A stretch of DNA of 64,000 nt from DATJPR01 sp963811705 (GTDB taxonomy: Bacteria; Bacteroidota; Ignavibacteria; UBA10030; UBA6906), in contig CAWESL010000007.1 in NCBI GenBank assembly GCA_963811705.1, positions 124,001 to 188,000 of the forward strand. The letters are read 5' to 3'. The first letter of the stretch is position 1, and each line of letters opens with the position of its first letter. A program made the position numbers and the translations under genes. Positions 24,981-33,667 of the stretch are shown in pieces. The notes below the pieces were generated by a model. The model ran no database searches. It was not told the DNA's origin and saw only the letters and a list, made by a program, of their open reading frames with translations.

Positions 24981-25010
24981 GACAAAGAAGTCGGAATCAC
25001 TTCCGGCTTC
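24981..25010 (-). terminator. Terminator behind the T9SS metalloprotease gene
   Basis: Minus strand: GAAGCCGGAA and TTCCGACTTC form a stem with loop GTGA, then TTTGTC. It is about 50 bases past the stop at 25058. The same hairpin occurs behind araA and behind the interrupted cargo gene. Confidence 0.6.
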
Positions 25011-25057
25011 AGCAATCAATCGTGACTGAATCAGTATCTTGTGTAACCTCTGCAGCA

Positions 25058-26947
25058 CTATTTCAACAAGAGCAATTGCTTCGTGGCAACGAAATTCCCC
25101 GCCTGCAATCTGTAGAAATATACGCCGCTCGCAAGATGCGACCCGTCGAATTGCACAGTATATGTTCCCGGCTCCTTCACCTCGTTCACGAGCGTTGCAA
25201 CGTCCCTACCCAGCACATCAAAGACTTTGACAATCGTCAATTGTCGCTTGGCAATTGTGAATTGAATCTTTGTCGAAGGATTGAAGGGATTGGGGTAGTT
25301 CTGATCGAGACCGCACCGGGTTGGGGGCAATGAATTAAGATCACCAATAGCAGCCGACTTTGACAGGATGTCGACATGAAATGTTACGGCTGAATCTGAC
25401 AATGAGTGAATCGGCCCGAGCCGGATATGAGCGCCAGCGAGTTCAATCCTGCTTGAATCTCGCAAAGCAACCTCGAGAAAGGTAGTTGGAGATGTGTAAT
25501 CTAAGTCAATTGTTACCATCGTTCGAATTAACGACGCATACTGTTCATACCCAAAATAGCCCCAGCTTACATTAGCAATTATTCCACGCGTATTCTCAGG
25601 AAGCATTGACTTCATCCCGGAATCAAATCCCGTCCCGTTGCGATATTCAAGCATCACGCCAAATCTTGTGGTGTCCGACGCAAAAATCTCAGCCCCGCGC
25701 ATTCCAAGTGATCCCTCAAGAGGCCGCAAAGTGTAATCACCTGTCTGACGTATTTCAAGGATATTTGTACTATCAAGCCACCCCAGCTGCTTCTTGTGAA
25801 GTGCGGTGTGAAGATACCCGCCCCCTTGCGAACTCCCATAAGACATGACATCAACGGGGCTACCGTTGGCAAAGAAGGAGTCGGTTGTCGGATCCCACAA
25901 GTCCGGATGATCAAGGTTGAGATTGTGGCCGAGTTCATGACATAGAACATAGTCCATCCCATTTGCTGATAAGCCTGCAGAGGTTCGACCTGCCGCGTGA
26001 ATGAAACACGTGCCAAACTTGTATACCTTTCTCAAAATGGAGTAGTCATTGCGGTCAATGGTCCCCATGCCAGCTCCAACAAACCCGTCCTCCGTATTCA
26101 TCAGCCAAACCACGTGATCGTACTTTGAGAGATCGATGTTGTGATCCTGAATGATTTGAGCAAGTTCCTGTGTTCCTGGCACGCCGGCATCCTGGCCAGG
26201 CCGCGTAAGGATGCTGTCTGGGAGCAAATACCATCCGTACGCATCTCCGGTCATCTCCGATTTTCCGTACGATGACTCCCTGTAGAATCTCCGGCTACCA
26301 CTAGTGTCTCCGAACCAGTATCGCTTGATGTCAATTCGGTTAAAGAGGGGTGCGGGACTGGAAGGAAAATCAACGAGAAGCACAAGAACATTGAAGGGTC
26401 CCTGAGGAAAAACATTTGCGGGAGCATTGCCGATCGAGACTATGCTCTCCGCAAAGAAAACGGAGTGTCCCATCACTCCATCGGCCCTGATCTTCTGACC
26501 GTTCCGCAATTGGGGGTTGCCTTCTGGTGGATAGAACCTCAGCACTTGTTTCCCGTCATCAAGAAAATACGCACTATGCGAACGGCAGTTTTCAAAATCA
26601 TCAACGACAAGTCTTATGACACGGCCAGTAATCCACGATCTCGTCTCGATTTCCGCTTGAAGAGCTTTGGGTAGATTGTTTGTGAATTCCTGATTGAGCA
26701 GGCAGAGCTTTGCCCTTGGTTCTCGAGCTTCCAGCAGACTCGTCAGGAGCTTAATGCGACTCCGGGCAATCGCGACGAATTCTTCGCTTGCTACGGAACC
26801 CGAGTCGTACTTCGCATGCTTCAACTGGGAAGTCATCTGCTCCAGCGACTTCAACGACTGATCCCTCGTTTGTCCACACGAGGCTTCTCCGGCTAGGACC
26901 CAGAAGCCAAAGAGAATAACGCTGCCGAATGCTCGATTCACTGACAT
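25058..26947 (-). CDS. Secreted zinc metalloprotease with T9SS sorting domain
   Basis: A 629-residue exported protein. It has a signal peptide at residues 1-25 and a peptidase domain with the zinc motif HELGHNLNLDH near residues 335-345 and the met-turn VDVMSYGS. This fits metzincin-like M6/M11 enzymes. The C-terminal type A T9SS sorting domain starts at NYPNPFNPSTKIQF and ends with VFDVLGRDVATLVNEV and LASGVYFYRLQAG. It should cross the outer membrane by T9SS and be anchored or released by PorU. GAGGAATTGA precedes the ATG. Its last 75 codons and 3' flank are closely matched by the end of the interrupted cargo gene at 30195. Confidence 0.9.
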   Translation of the reverse strand: MSVNRAFGSVILFGFWVLAGEASCGQTRDQSLKSLEQMTSQLKHAKYDSGSVASEEFVAIARSRIKLLTSLLEAREPRAKLCLLNQEFTNNLPKALQAEIETRSWITGRVIRLVVDDFENCRSHSAYFLDDGKQVLRFYPPEGNPQLRNGQKIRADGVMGHSVFFAESIVSIGNAPANVFPQGPFNVLVLLVDFPSSPAPLFNRIDIKRYWFGDTSGSRRFYRESSYGKSEMTGDAYGWYLLPDSILTRPGQDAGVPGTQELAQIIQDHNIDLSKYDHVVWLMNTEDGFVGAGMGTIDRNDYSILRKVYKFGTCFIHAAGRTSAGLSANGMDYVLCHELGHNLNLDHPDLWDPTTDSFFANGSPVDVMSYGSSQGGGYLHTALHKKQLGWLDSTNILEIRQTGDYTLRPLEGSLGMRGAEIFASDTTRFGVMLEYRNGTGFDSGMKSMLPENTRGIIANVSWGYFGYEQYASLIRTMVTIDLDYTSPTTFLEVALRDSSRIELAGAHIRLGPIHSLSDSAVTFHVDILSKSAAIGDLNSLPPTRCGLDQNYPNPFNPSTKIQFTIAKRQLTIVKVFDVLGRDVATLVNEVKEPGTYTVQFDGSHLASGVYFYRLQAGNFVATKQLLLLK

Positions 26948-27023
26948 TCAATTCCTCGCTCTTGTGCGAGAGCAATTTTCTCGTGAAAGTCGACTCTCTC
27001 CATATTTTCCCAATCTTCTGTCC

Positions 27024-29237
27024 TTATTTGAGTAGAACCATTGACCCGACTTGACTCTGAGTCGGAGTCGATAGCCTATAGAAGTAGACGCCAGCGGCGA
27101 ACATTGTCCCATCAAACGAGACTTCGTAGAATCCAGGATCCTTTTTGCCATGATCGAGGAGAGCGATTCGCTGTCCAATGCCGTTGAAGATTTCTAATCT
27201 GACCTCTGTCGCTCGGGAGAGTATGTAGGATATCGTTGTTGAAGGGTTACAGGGATTAGGGAAACTCTGTCTCAATTCAAATGGATGCGTTCCAGGAAGA
27301 ACAGACAATTCGGGCGAGCTCGTGGCACCACTGAGAGTTATTCTCCAGACGCCCCGATCCGTCGCAGCATAAAGGTAGCTGGAGTCAAAAGAGAGGCATG
27401 CAATTGGGCGCTCTAGGGAATCACCGAATCGGAACCAGGTAGCCCCGTCGTCGAGTGAGTAGCTGACACCGTCAGTAGTACCAGCATAGAGACGGTCCTT
27501 GACCCCAAGGAGGCAAGTGAGTGTTGATCCCGCCAATCCACTGAGCTGCACTTGAGCCCATGAATTGCCGTTATCGCTGGAGCGGAAGAGCCCGTTCAAT
27601 TGGCTTGTTGCAAAAGCCATCTCTCCCAGGGATCCAAAACTCGTGAGACCTCCATTCGCAAGACCTTGGATAACAATCGGGAACCAGCTTGCGCCTGTAT
27701 CGCTAGAGACGTACGCTCCTGCACTGCCCGGGAGTCCTGGGCCGGCGAGGACTGTATTCCCACCAAAAGAGGCTATAGGATGAGGCGGGAAGAGATTGGC
27801 CCCGACAAATACTTGCCTCCAAGTTTTTCCGAAATCCCCGGACAAGAACACGCTATTATAGTCAGTTGCAAGAATTGCATCTCCCACCCCCGCGATATCG
27901 CGAATCCCTGTGGGCGATAGATGATACCATGGTTCCCACGTATAGGGTCTCGTCCAAGATGTGCCGCTATCCGAAGACACAAACACTCCCATCGCTGTTC
28001 CCGCGGCGAGCTTCGACCCGATGCGAATCATTCCCCTTACCTCCCCGCGATCGCCGGGCCAGAGTGAGTCTTCGATAGTCCACTTCTCCCATTGAGCTCC
28101 CCCGTTGTCACTTCGGTAGATTCTCCCCGAAACAGTTCCGGCAAGAATTCTCGTCCCGAGAACTGTAACGCAAGAAACCTGCGCGCCTCCAATCCCGACA
28201 TTTGCAGCTCCCCAAGTCGTGTCGTTTTGTAGCTGGACGTAGACTCCGTCCCCGATAGTCCCGACGATTATCCTGTCGTCCAAGAACAAGATACTCTCGA
28301 TCCCATTTGAGGCCAAACCGAATCGCTTGGCTATTCCGACAGTATCGTGATTCGAAACGATCCAGGCGCCGTCAGATTCGGTACCAATCGTGAGGGATGA
28401 ATCAGACAGTTGGACCATGCTTATGAGACTATCAGCGGCGGGCAGGAGGAGCTTTGTCCAGTGTGCGCCAACATCGGAAGAACAGTACACGCCGTTCGCT
28501 GTTCCGACTGCAATACGCGAATCATGGATTGACACTGACGAAACATGAAGGCTCGATAACCCCGCGCTCACTGACTTCCAGTGCATGTCACTTGTTCGTG
28601 CAACATACACTCCATCCACGGAACACCCAGCCACAATCAAAGAATCATTGGCCGCCAAAGTACCGATACTGAATCCTGAAAGTCCCTCGTCTGTCTCGTT
28701 CCATGATCCACCGTTGTCAGAGGATCGAAACACGCCGCCGTCGAGAGTCCCCACAAAGACAGAAGATCCATTTGTGGTCAGGGAATTGATGTAGAAGCTC
28801 GTTAGGCCAGAATTCACGCTTTGCCACGATTGTCCGAGGTCGGTTGATCGATATACTCCCCCCTTCTTCAAGCCACAGAACAATCCAATGGAATTCGCAG
28901 CGGCACAGCTGACGTCTGAACTCGGCAACCCGGGCGTAACATTGCTCCAAGAATCGCCTTTGTTGGTCGATCTGAAGATCCCGATCCCCTCTGCACATGC
29001 AAACATTGCGCCGTTTGTCGCAACGATAGAGAGAACTTTCACACCGTATCCATCGAACGGACCATTGAGCTGTTGCCACTGACCATGCGAAAATGAGAGC
29101 CCGAGAATCACAACTATAGCGGACGAGAACACTCGTCTCGAGAAATGACGATTCTGCGGTGACCTGTTTGGCCGTGATGTGGAAACACCGAGTTCAGCGC
29201 TCGGATTGCTTTTTTCGCGCATGATGAATTCAAGCAT
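27024..29237 (-). CDS. T9SS cargo protein with BNR/sortilin-like beta-propeller repeats
   Basis: A 737-residue protein with an N-terminal membrane/signal segment near residues 35-52 (FSSAIVVILGLSFSHGQ). It is followed by about a dozen repeats of some 40 residues built on FRSSDNGGSW, YRSTDLGQSW, VSSDSGTSW and similar Asp-box units, as in BNR/YCF48-type propellers. The C-terminal T9SS sorting domain begins FPNPCNPSTTISY and ends FAAGVYFYRLSTPTQSQ. The ATG at 29237 follows AGGAGGTGCATTCCA. Such propellers bind glycans or proteins at the surface; no enzymatic motif is visible. Upstream of the signal lie some 30 polar residues, which is long for a signal peptide n-region. Confidence 0.85.
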   Translation of the reverse strand: MLEFIMREKSNPSAELGVSTSRPNRSPQNRHFSRRVFSSAIVVILGLSFSHGQWQQLNGPFDGYGVKVLSIVATNGAMFACAEGIGIFRSTNKGDSWSNVTPGLPSSDVSCAAANSIGLFCGLKKGGVYRSTDLGQSWQSVNSGLTSFYINSLTTNGSSVFVGTLDGGVFRSSDNGGSWNETDEGLSGFSIGTLAANDSLIVAGCSVDGVYVARTSDMHWKSVSAGLSSLHVSSVSIHDSRIAVGTANGVYCSSDVGAHWTKLLLPAADSLISMVQLSDSSLTIGTESDGAWIVSNHDTVGIAKRFGLASNGIESILFLDDRIIVGTIGDGVYVQLQNDTTWGAANVGIGGAQVSCVTVLGTRILAGTVSGRIYRSDNGGAQWEKWTIEDSLWPGDRGEVRGMIRIGSKLAAGTAMGVFVSSDSGTSWTRPYTWEPWYHLSPTGIRDIAGVGDAILATDYNSVFLSGDFGKTWRQVFVGANLFPPHPIASFGGNTVLAGPGLPGSAGAYVSSDTGASWFPIVIQGLANGGLTSFGSLGEMAFATSQLNGLFRSSDNGNSWAQVQLSGLAGSTLTCLLGVKDRLYAGTTDGVSYSLDDGATWFRFGDSLERPIACLSFDSSYLYAATDRGVWRITLSGATSSPELSVLPGTHPFELRQSFPNPCNPSTTISYILSRATEVRLEIFNGIGQRIALLDHGKKDPGFYEVSFDGTMFAAGVYFYRLSTPTQSQVGSMVLLK

Positions 29238-30114
29238 TGGAATGCACCTCCTAGGACTCTCCTTGAGTTGACAGCAACGCGATCGTTTCTAAGCGAGCTT
29301 CTTGGGCGAATGCCGGCAGAGACCTGCCCTACATCCGCACGCGTTCCTTCGGGGGGGCTGAATGCGCACTTCCACCGATCGGCACCAGCCGACAACGCAG
29401 ATGGACCTTCTCCCGGATGCCGGAAGCTTTGAGCCAATCTCAGGAAATCCCGAGATTCCGACTGCTGGTTGATGCTCCTCGTTGAAGACCGAGTGATAGC
29501 GATCTCCCACCTTCTACCAATATTAGTCCCGACAGTTCGGAACATATGCGGAATGGCGAGAGTGAAATATTTGGATCTGACGCGGATGATTTCTTAGAGA
29601 GATTGTGTTTGAGATGCGAAAGTGAATGGTCGAACGTTCAGCGGTAAGCCAAGAAAACCTGATGTGACGACCTCGAAGTATCCTGACGAAATTGAGGCAG
29701 TGAATTGCGGGAAGATCCACTCAGTTCAGTGTTTGTTGACGGCGGACTTTGTAAGGGCACTTATGGAACTCGACACCTGTGTCCTGCCCCCTAAACCGAT
29801 CCAATCCGGACATTGAGATTTGGGGGCAATGTCAACAGATTGAGACGACTGCCCCAGGAGTAGGTCCTGACCCTCAAAAAAAGCAGTGGAGGCTGGGTTG
29901 ATTGAGAATGGAGGATGGGAAATCGAGGATTGATGACGAAAAGCATTGTACCGACGATGGAGCAAGAACAATCGAACTTCAGAAACGCCTGTGATTATTA
30001 GCGATTCCCAATTAGAACGTTTGGGCACCACGCTTGTTTGTAGACCGGCTTGCGATGTGGTCTACACTTTGTAGTCTATCAGTTTTCGATTGATGTTAAC
30101 AGCCAGGATCTCGC
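29238..30114. other. Long intergenic region between T9SS cargo genes
   Basis: No gene is supported in these roughly 880 bases; the open frames are short and lack coding character. From 29860 to 30114 it holds repeat copy C. Around 29784-29827 there is an imperfect inverted repeat (TGCCCCCTAAA ... TTTGGGGGCA). The part 29250-29780 contains nothing I recognise and may be promoter, leader and decayed sequence. Confidence 0.6.
29860..30114. repeat. Dispersed repeat, copy C (with tRNA-His-like end)
   Basis: Its first 90 bases (GTAGGTCCTGACCCTC ... TTGTACCGACGATGG) align with the 3' flank of tRNA-His (33875-33964). The middle has a degenerate T-arm-like piece, and the core CACCACGCTTGTTTGTAGAC begins at 30026. 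It precedes a terminator and the tail of a T9SS cargo gene, as copy B does. Confidence 0.7.
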
Positions 30115-30146
30115 AAACAAAGAAGCTGGAATCTCTTCCGGCTTCG
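30115..30146 (-). terminator. Terminator behind the interrupted T9SS cargo gene
   Basis: Minus strand: GAAGCCGGAA and TTCCAGCTTC pair around GAGA and are followed by TTTGTTTGC. It lies about 50 bases past the stop at 30195. Confidence 0.6.
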
Positions 30147-30194
30147 AGAGTAAGCGTTCAGATCACTACAGGAGGCGATCCGCTGCGATCATGT

Positions 30195-30413
30195 CTACTT
30201 CAACAGAAGGAGCTGCTTTGTCTGCACGAACGTTCCCGCTTGCAGACGGTAGAGGTACGCCCCGCTCGCAAGATTCGAACCCTGCCCGCCGGGCAGGCGG
30301 GCGTCAAATTGAACAGTGTACGTTCCCGGACTCTTCACCTCGTTCACCAGTGTGGCCACCTCCCTTCCCAGAAGGTCGAACACCTTGATAATTGTCGATT
30401 GTCTAATGGGAAT
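30195..30413 (-). pseudogene. 3' part of a T9SS cargo gene, cut off by an IS element
   Basis: About 72 codons encode the end of a type A T9SS sorting domain: STIIKVFDLLGREVATLVNE, then GTYTVQFD, LASGAYLYRLQAG and KQLLLLK. It lacks the start of the domain. Joined to 31766-33667 after removal of the IS and one copy of the 9-bp duplication, the frame runs on without a break: NPFNPSTSIQFRIPI, then RQSTIIKVFDLLG. Inside it, a 21-base palindromic unit at 30281-30301 adds seven residues (RLPGGQG) compared with the homologous domain at 25058, without breaking the frame. Confidence 0.85.
30281..30301. repeat. Short palindromic unit inside a sorting-domain coding sequence
   Basis: CCTGCCCGCCGGGCAGGCGG plus G begins and ends like the 38-bp units of the tRNA-Ser region, but lacks their middle. 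It is absent from the homologous sorting domain ending at 25058. Confidence 0.6.
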
Positions 30414-31756
30414 CACTGCCGTCCAATTAAGGGCGGGTTCACATTCTGTAAGTTGTTAGGTTGATATTTCTTAGGCGGTTTTTTGAGTTGTGTCGATTTG
30501 AACTGTGGTGTACCTTCCAGAGACGATTTTTCTTTCTGCCCACCTCTCCGGAAGGATCCTTGGCATGAACCTTGGAAGAACCGTCTTCGCGCAGCTGATG
30601 GACTACGTTGATGACCGCGAGTTCGAGCGCATCGAGCGGACACACAACGTTCACCCTCGTAAGTATCGCTTCACGTGCCGCGAACAATTTCTCTGCATGG
30701 CATTCGCGCAACTCACCTACCGTGAGAGTTTGCACGACATCGAAGCATGCCTCGGTGCGTTGGGCCCCGCACTGTATCACGCAGGGATCCGTTCCAAGGT
30801 TTCGCATTCGACATTGGCGCATGCCAATGCCCATCGCGACTGGCAGATGTACCGGGCCGTTGCCATGGCACTGATCGAGCGCGCACGGATCCTGTACCAA
30901 GGCGAAACGTTTCTGACGGAGATCGATTCGGCTGTCTACGCGCTCGACGCAACGATCATTTATCTATGTTTGAAGCTCTTCCCCTGGGCCACAGCAGCGA
31001 ACCACCAGAAGACGTGCGCCGGAGTGAAGCTCCATACCCAATTTGACGTGCAGTCACATTTGCCAGTATTTGCAAGGGTTTCTGAGGCCAATGTGAACGA
31101 GGTCCATTTCTTCGATGACATCGTCTTCGAGCCGGGCGCCTTCTATGTAATGGATCGAGGGTTCACCGACTTTGCCCGGCTCAACACGATTGACCGCGCC
31201 GGAGCCTTTTTCGTCATCCGTGGCAAGAAAGGATTTCGCTTTGCCCGCGTCTCCTCGCAGCCCGTCAACCTATCGCGTGGCATCAAAGTGGACCAGACGA
31301 TTCGACTTGTCATCCAACGTTCGGTCGAAGGCTATCCAGACTGTCTGCGTCGCATTCGGTATTTCGACGTCCAGCAAGAACGCACGTTCGTGTTTCTGAC
31401 GAATAACTTTGTCCTCGATGCCTTCATCATTGCTGAACTCTACCGCTCTCGCTGGCAGATCGAACTGTTCTTCAAGTGGATCAAACAACACTTGCGCATC
31501 AAAGCATTCTACGGAACCACCCGCAATGCCGTCTACACCCAGATCTGGATCTCCCTTGCCGTTTTCGTGCTGGTGGCTATCATCAAAAAAGACCTGAAGC
31601 TCGACCTCTCGCTCTACACAATTCTCCAAATTCTCAACCTTACTCTTTTTGAGAAAGAGCCGATATTCCAAGTACTTACACAACCACAACTTCAAAACGA
31701 ACTATACCCTAATCCCAACCAGTTGTCACTCTTCAACTTGTAGTTGGACGGCTGTG
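30414..31756 (+). mobile_element. IS4-family insertion sequence (about 1343 bp)
   Basis: The element is bounded by imperfect inverted repeats: CACTGCCGTCCAATTAAG on the left, and CACAGCCGTCCAACTACAAG reading in from the right. It is flanked by the 9-bp direct repeat AATGGGAAT (30405-30413 and 31757-31765). It holds one transposase gene. Both ends and the target duplication are intact, so the insertion looks fairly recent. It interrupts a T9SS cargo gene in the opposite orientation. Confidence 0.9.
30565..31743 (+). CDS. IS4-family transposase
   Basis: A DDE transposase of 392 residues. The N-terminal part (FAQLMDYVDDREFERIERTH, then AFAQLTYRESLHDIEACL) matches the DUF4372-type domain of many IS4-group enzymes. 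Catalytic residues are the first Asp in VYALDATII, the second in YVMDRGFTDF and the Glu of the Y-x2-R-x3-E-x6-K motif in YRSRWQIELFFKWIK. The ATG at 30565 has GGAAGGA before it; a GTG 20 codons upstream is a less likely start. The stop codon overlaps the right inverted repeat. The gene appears complete, so the element may still be active. Confidence 0.93.
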   Translation: MNLGRTVFAQLMDYVDDREFERIERTHNVHPRKYRFTCREQFLCMAFAQLTYRESLHDIEACLGALGPALYHAGIRSKVSHSTLAHANAHRDWQMYRAVAMALIERARILYQGETFLTEIDSAVYALDATIIYLCLKLFPWATAANHQKTCAGVKLHTQFDVQSHLPVFARVSEANVNEVHFFDDIVFEPGAFYVMDRGFTDFARLNTIDRAGAFFVIRGKKGFRFARVSSQPVNLSRGIKVDQTIRLVIQRSVEGYPDCLRRIRYFDVQQERTFVFLTNNFVLDAFIIAELYRSRWQIELFFKWIKQHLRIKAFYGTTRNAVYTQIWISLAVFVLVAIIKKDLKLDLSLYTILQILNLTLFEKEPIFQVLTQPQLQNELYPNPNQLSLFNL

Positions 31757-33667
31757 AATGGGAATTCTGAATTGGATACTTGTCGAAGGGTTGAACGGGT
31801 TCGGGTAGTTCTGCACTAGTCGACATTCGTCCGGCAACACGCTCGTCGTGCGATCCGCGGAAGCAATCATTTCCGAGAGGGCGCGCCTCCAGACGCCGCC
31901 AGTGGTGGACCCGGCGAGCAAGGTCGTGCCCGACACGAAAAGAGACCTCACCTCAAGATTCCTCAGGCCGGAACTTGCCGGCGTCCAGTTTGTGCCGCTG
32001 TCCGTCGAAAGATAGACACCGCTGACCGTTCCTGCGAAGAGACTCACGCCGCTCATAGTAAGACACCGCACAAACCTGCTTGACAATCCGGGTATGGCCG
32101 GAGTCCAGTCTGTGCCGCTATTGGTCGATCGATAGATGCTGTCGGGGGTTCCCGCATAGATATATGTGCCGTTCACGGCAGGAGATGTAATGTACATTCG
32201 CCGATACCCCGGACTCGCCGGCGTCCAACTCCTGCCACTGTCTGAGGAACGATAGACACCGTCTCCCCACGTGCCGGCAAAGAGGTGTGTCTCCGATTCG
32301 GCAAGCGCTGTGACGTAGGCGTTTGTTAGCCGAGAATCGACGGCCGTCCAGGTTATTCCGCTGTTGGACGAACAAAAAACACCGCCGTCAAACCAATTGC
32401 CGGAGATGAGATTTGTCCCGCAGCCAACAAGAGCTCTGACGTACGTATTCGTCATGCCAGCGTTCACCGTCGCCCAGTTCAAGACGTTGTTTGTCGTGCG
32501 GAAGACGCCCGCGCCGAAAATCCCAGCAAAGAGGCTCGTGCCGTTGGTTGCAAGAGCAGCCAGTGTGTAGGCAGAGGGATTCGTCAACGTCGCGCTCGCG
32601 AGAGTCCAGCACGCACCGTTATTGGTCGACACATAGAAGCCGCCATCGTAGGTCCCCGCAAAGATATTCGTGTCAATGGCAGCAAAAGACCATACATCTG
32701 TATTCGTCAAGCCGGTGTTGGACTGTGTCCAGCTTGCGCCGCTGTCCGTGGAAAGGAAGACACCGCTGCCCCAGGTTCCCCCAAACAGGTTCGCCCCGGA
32801 CACGACAAGAGCTTTGATTCTGGGATTCGTCAAGCCACCGCTCGCCGGAGCCCAGGTTGTGCCGGTGTTCGTCGATCGAAAAACCCCACCGTCAGCCGCG
32901 GCGAACAGATTCGTGCCCGAAGCGACAAGAGCATTGACGACGTGGTTCCCCAAGTCGGTACTCGGGAGAGTCCAGCTAACGCCTTTGTTGGTCGAAAGAT
33001 AGACACCGGTACCAAAGGTCCCAGCAAAGAGATTCGTGCTTACCCCGTCGAAGGAGGAAGAAGTGGAAAAGGCATAAACATGGATGTTATTCAAACTGTC
33101 GCCGGGAACAGACCAGTTCGCCCCGTTATCGACGGAGAGAAACACCCCATCATTCGTCCCGGCAAAGAGATATATCCCGAAGGAAGCAAGTGCATAGATG
33201 AAAGTATTCGTCAATCCGGTGTTTACTGCAGTCCAGCTTGTGCCCTTGTCGGAAGAACGAAGAACGTCGTCTCCGTATGTCCCGGCGAAGAGATAGTCGC
33301 CGTTGTCGGGGGAGATGGCCAGAGCCCTCACATCAGCATTTGTGAGGCCGACATTGGTCAGAGTCCAGTTTACGCCATTGTCGGACGACAAGAACACAGC
33401 GCCGCCAGAGGTACCGGCAAAGAGATAGGAACCGCCTATTCCGAGGGACAATACGTCACTCTCGAACAATCCCGCCTGAGTCCAACTTGTACCGTTATTT
33501 GCCGAACGGAAGACGCCTCCGTCTGTCCCGGCAAAGAGATTCGTCCCCATGACGGCAAGACAATTCACGGTGCCATCGTAAGGGCCGTTTGTTTGCACCC
33601 ACTGAGCAGATGCAATGGGAACAATCGGTACAATGGTGATTGCGAGACAGATGGATTGAGTTCTCAT
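31733..33667 (-). CDS. T9SS cargo protein with BNR-like repeats, truncated by IS insertion
   Basis: The N-terminal 636 residues of a surface protein; eight more residues are read from the IS before a stop at 31733. It has a signal peptide (LAITIVPIVPIASA, then QW). About 14 repeats of some 42 residues built on NLFAGTDGGVFRSANNGTSW follow, i.e. BNR/Asp-box propeller units. The sorting domain begins (NYPNPFNPSTSIQF) but is cut at RIPI by the IS. The missing end lies at 30195-30413. Without it the protein should not be exported by T9SS properly. It is related in layout to the cargo gene at 27024. Confidence 0.85.
   Translation of the reverse strand: MRTQSICLAITIVPIVPIASAQWVQTNGPYDGTVNCLAVMGTNLFAGTDGGVFRSANNGTSWTQAGLFESDVLSLGIGGSYLFAGTSGGAVFLSSDNGVNWTLTNVGLTNADVRALAISPDNGDYLFAGTYGDDVLRSSDKGTSWTAVNTGLTNTFIYALASFGIYLFAGTNDGVFLSVDNGANWSVPGDSLNNIHVYAFSTSSSFDGVSTNLFAGTFGTGVYLSTNKGVSWTLPSTDLGNHVVNALVASGTNLFAAADGGVFRSTNTGTTWAPASGGLTNPRIKALVVSGANLFGGTWGSGVFLSTDSGASWTQSNTGLTNTDVWSFAAIDTNIFAGTYDGGFYVSTNNGACWTLASATLTNPSAYTLAALATNGTSLFAGIFGAGVFRTTNNVLNWATVNAGMTNTYVRALVGCGTNLISGNWFDGGVFCSSNSGITWTAVDSRLTNAYVTALAESETHLFAGTWGDGVYRSSDSGRSWTPASPGYRRMYITSPAVNGTYIYAGTPDSIYRSTNSGTDWTPAIPGLSSRFVRCLTMSGVSLFAGTVSGVYLSTDSGTNWTPASSGLRNLEVRSLFVSGTTLLAGSTTGGVWRRALSEMIASADRTTSVLPDECRLVQNYPNPFNPSTSIQFRIPIHSRPTTS

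Noticed and set aside
29250..29780. A decayed gene in the long gap before the BNR cargo gene
   Set aside because: No frame on either strand gives a recognisable protein stretch, so no pseudogene is called.
27024..33667. The repeated units of the cargo proteins as a CRISPR-like array
   Set aside because: The periodicity of about 120-130 bases follows protein repeats (Asp-box propeller units), the sequence varies at third positions, and no cas genes are present.
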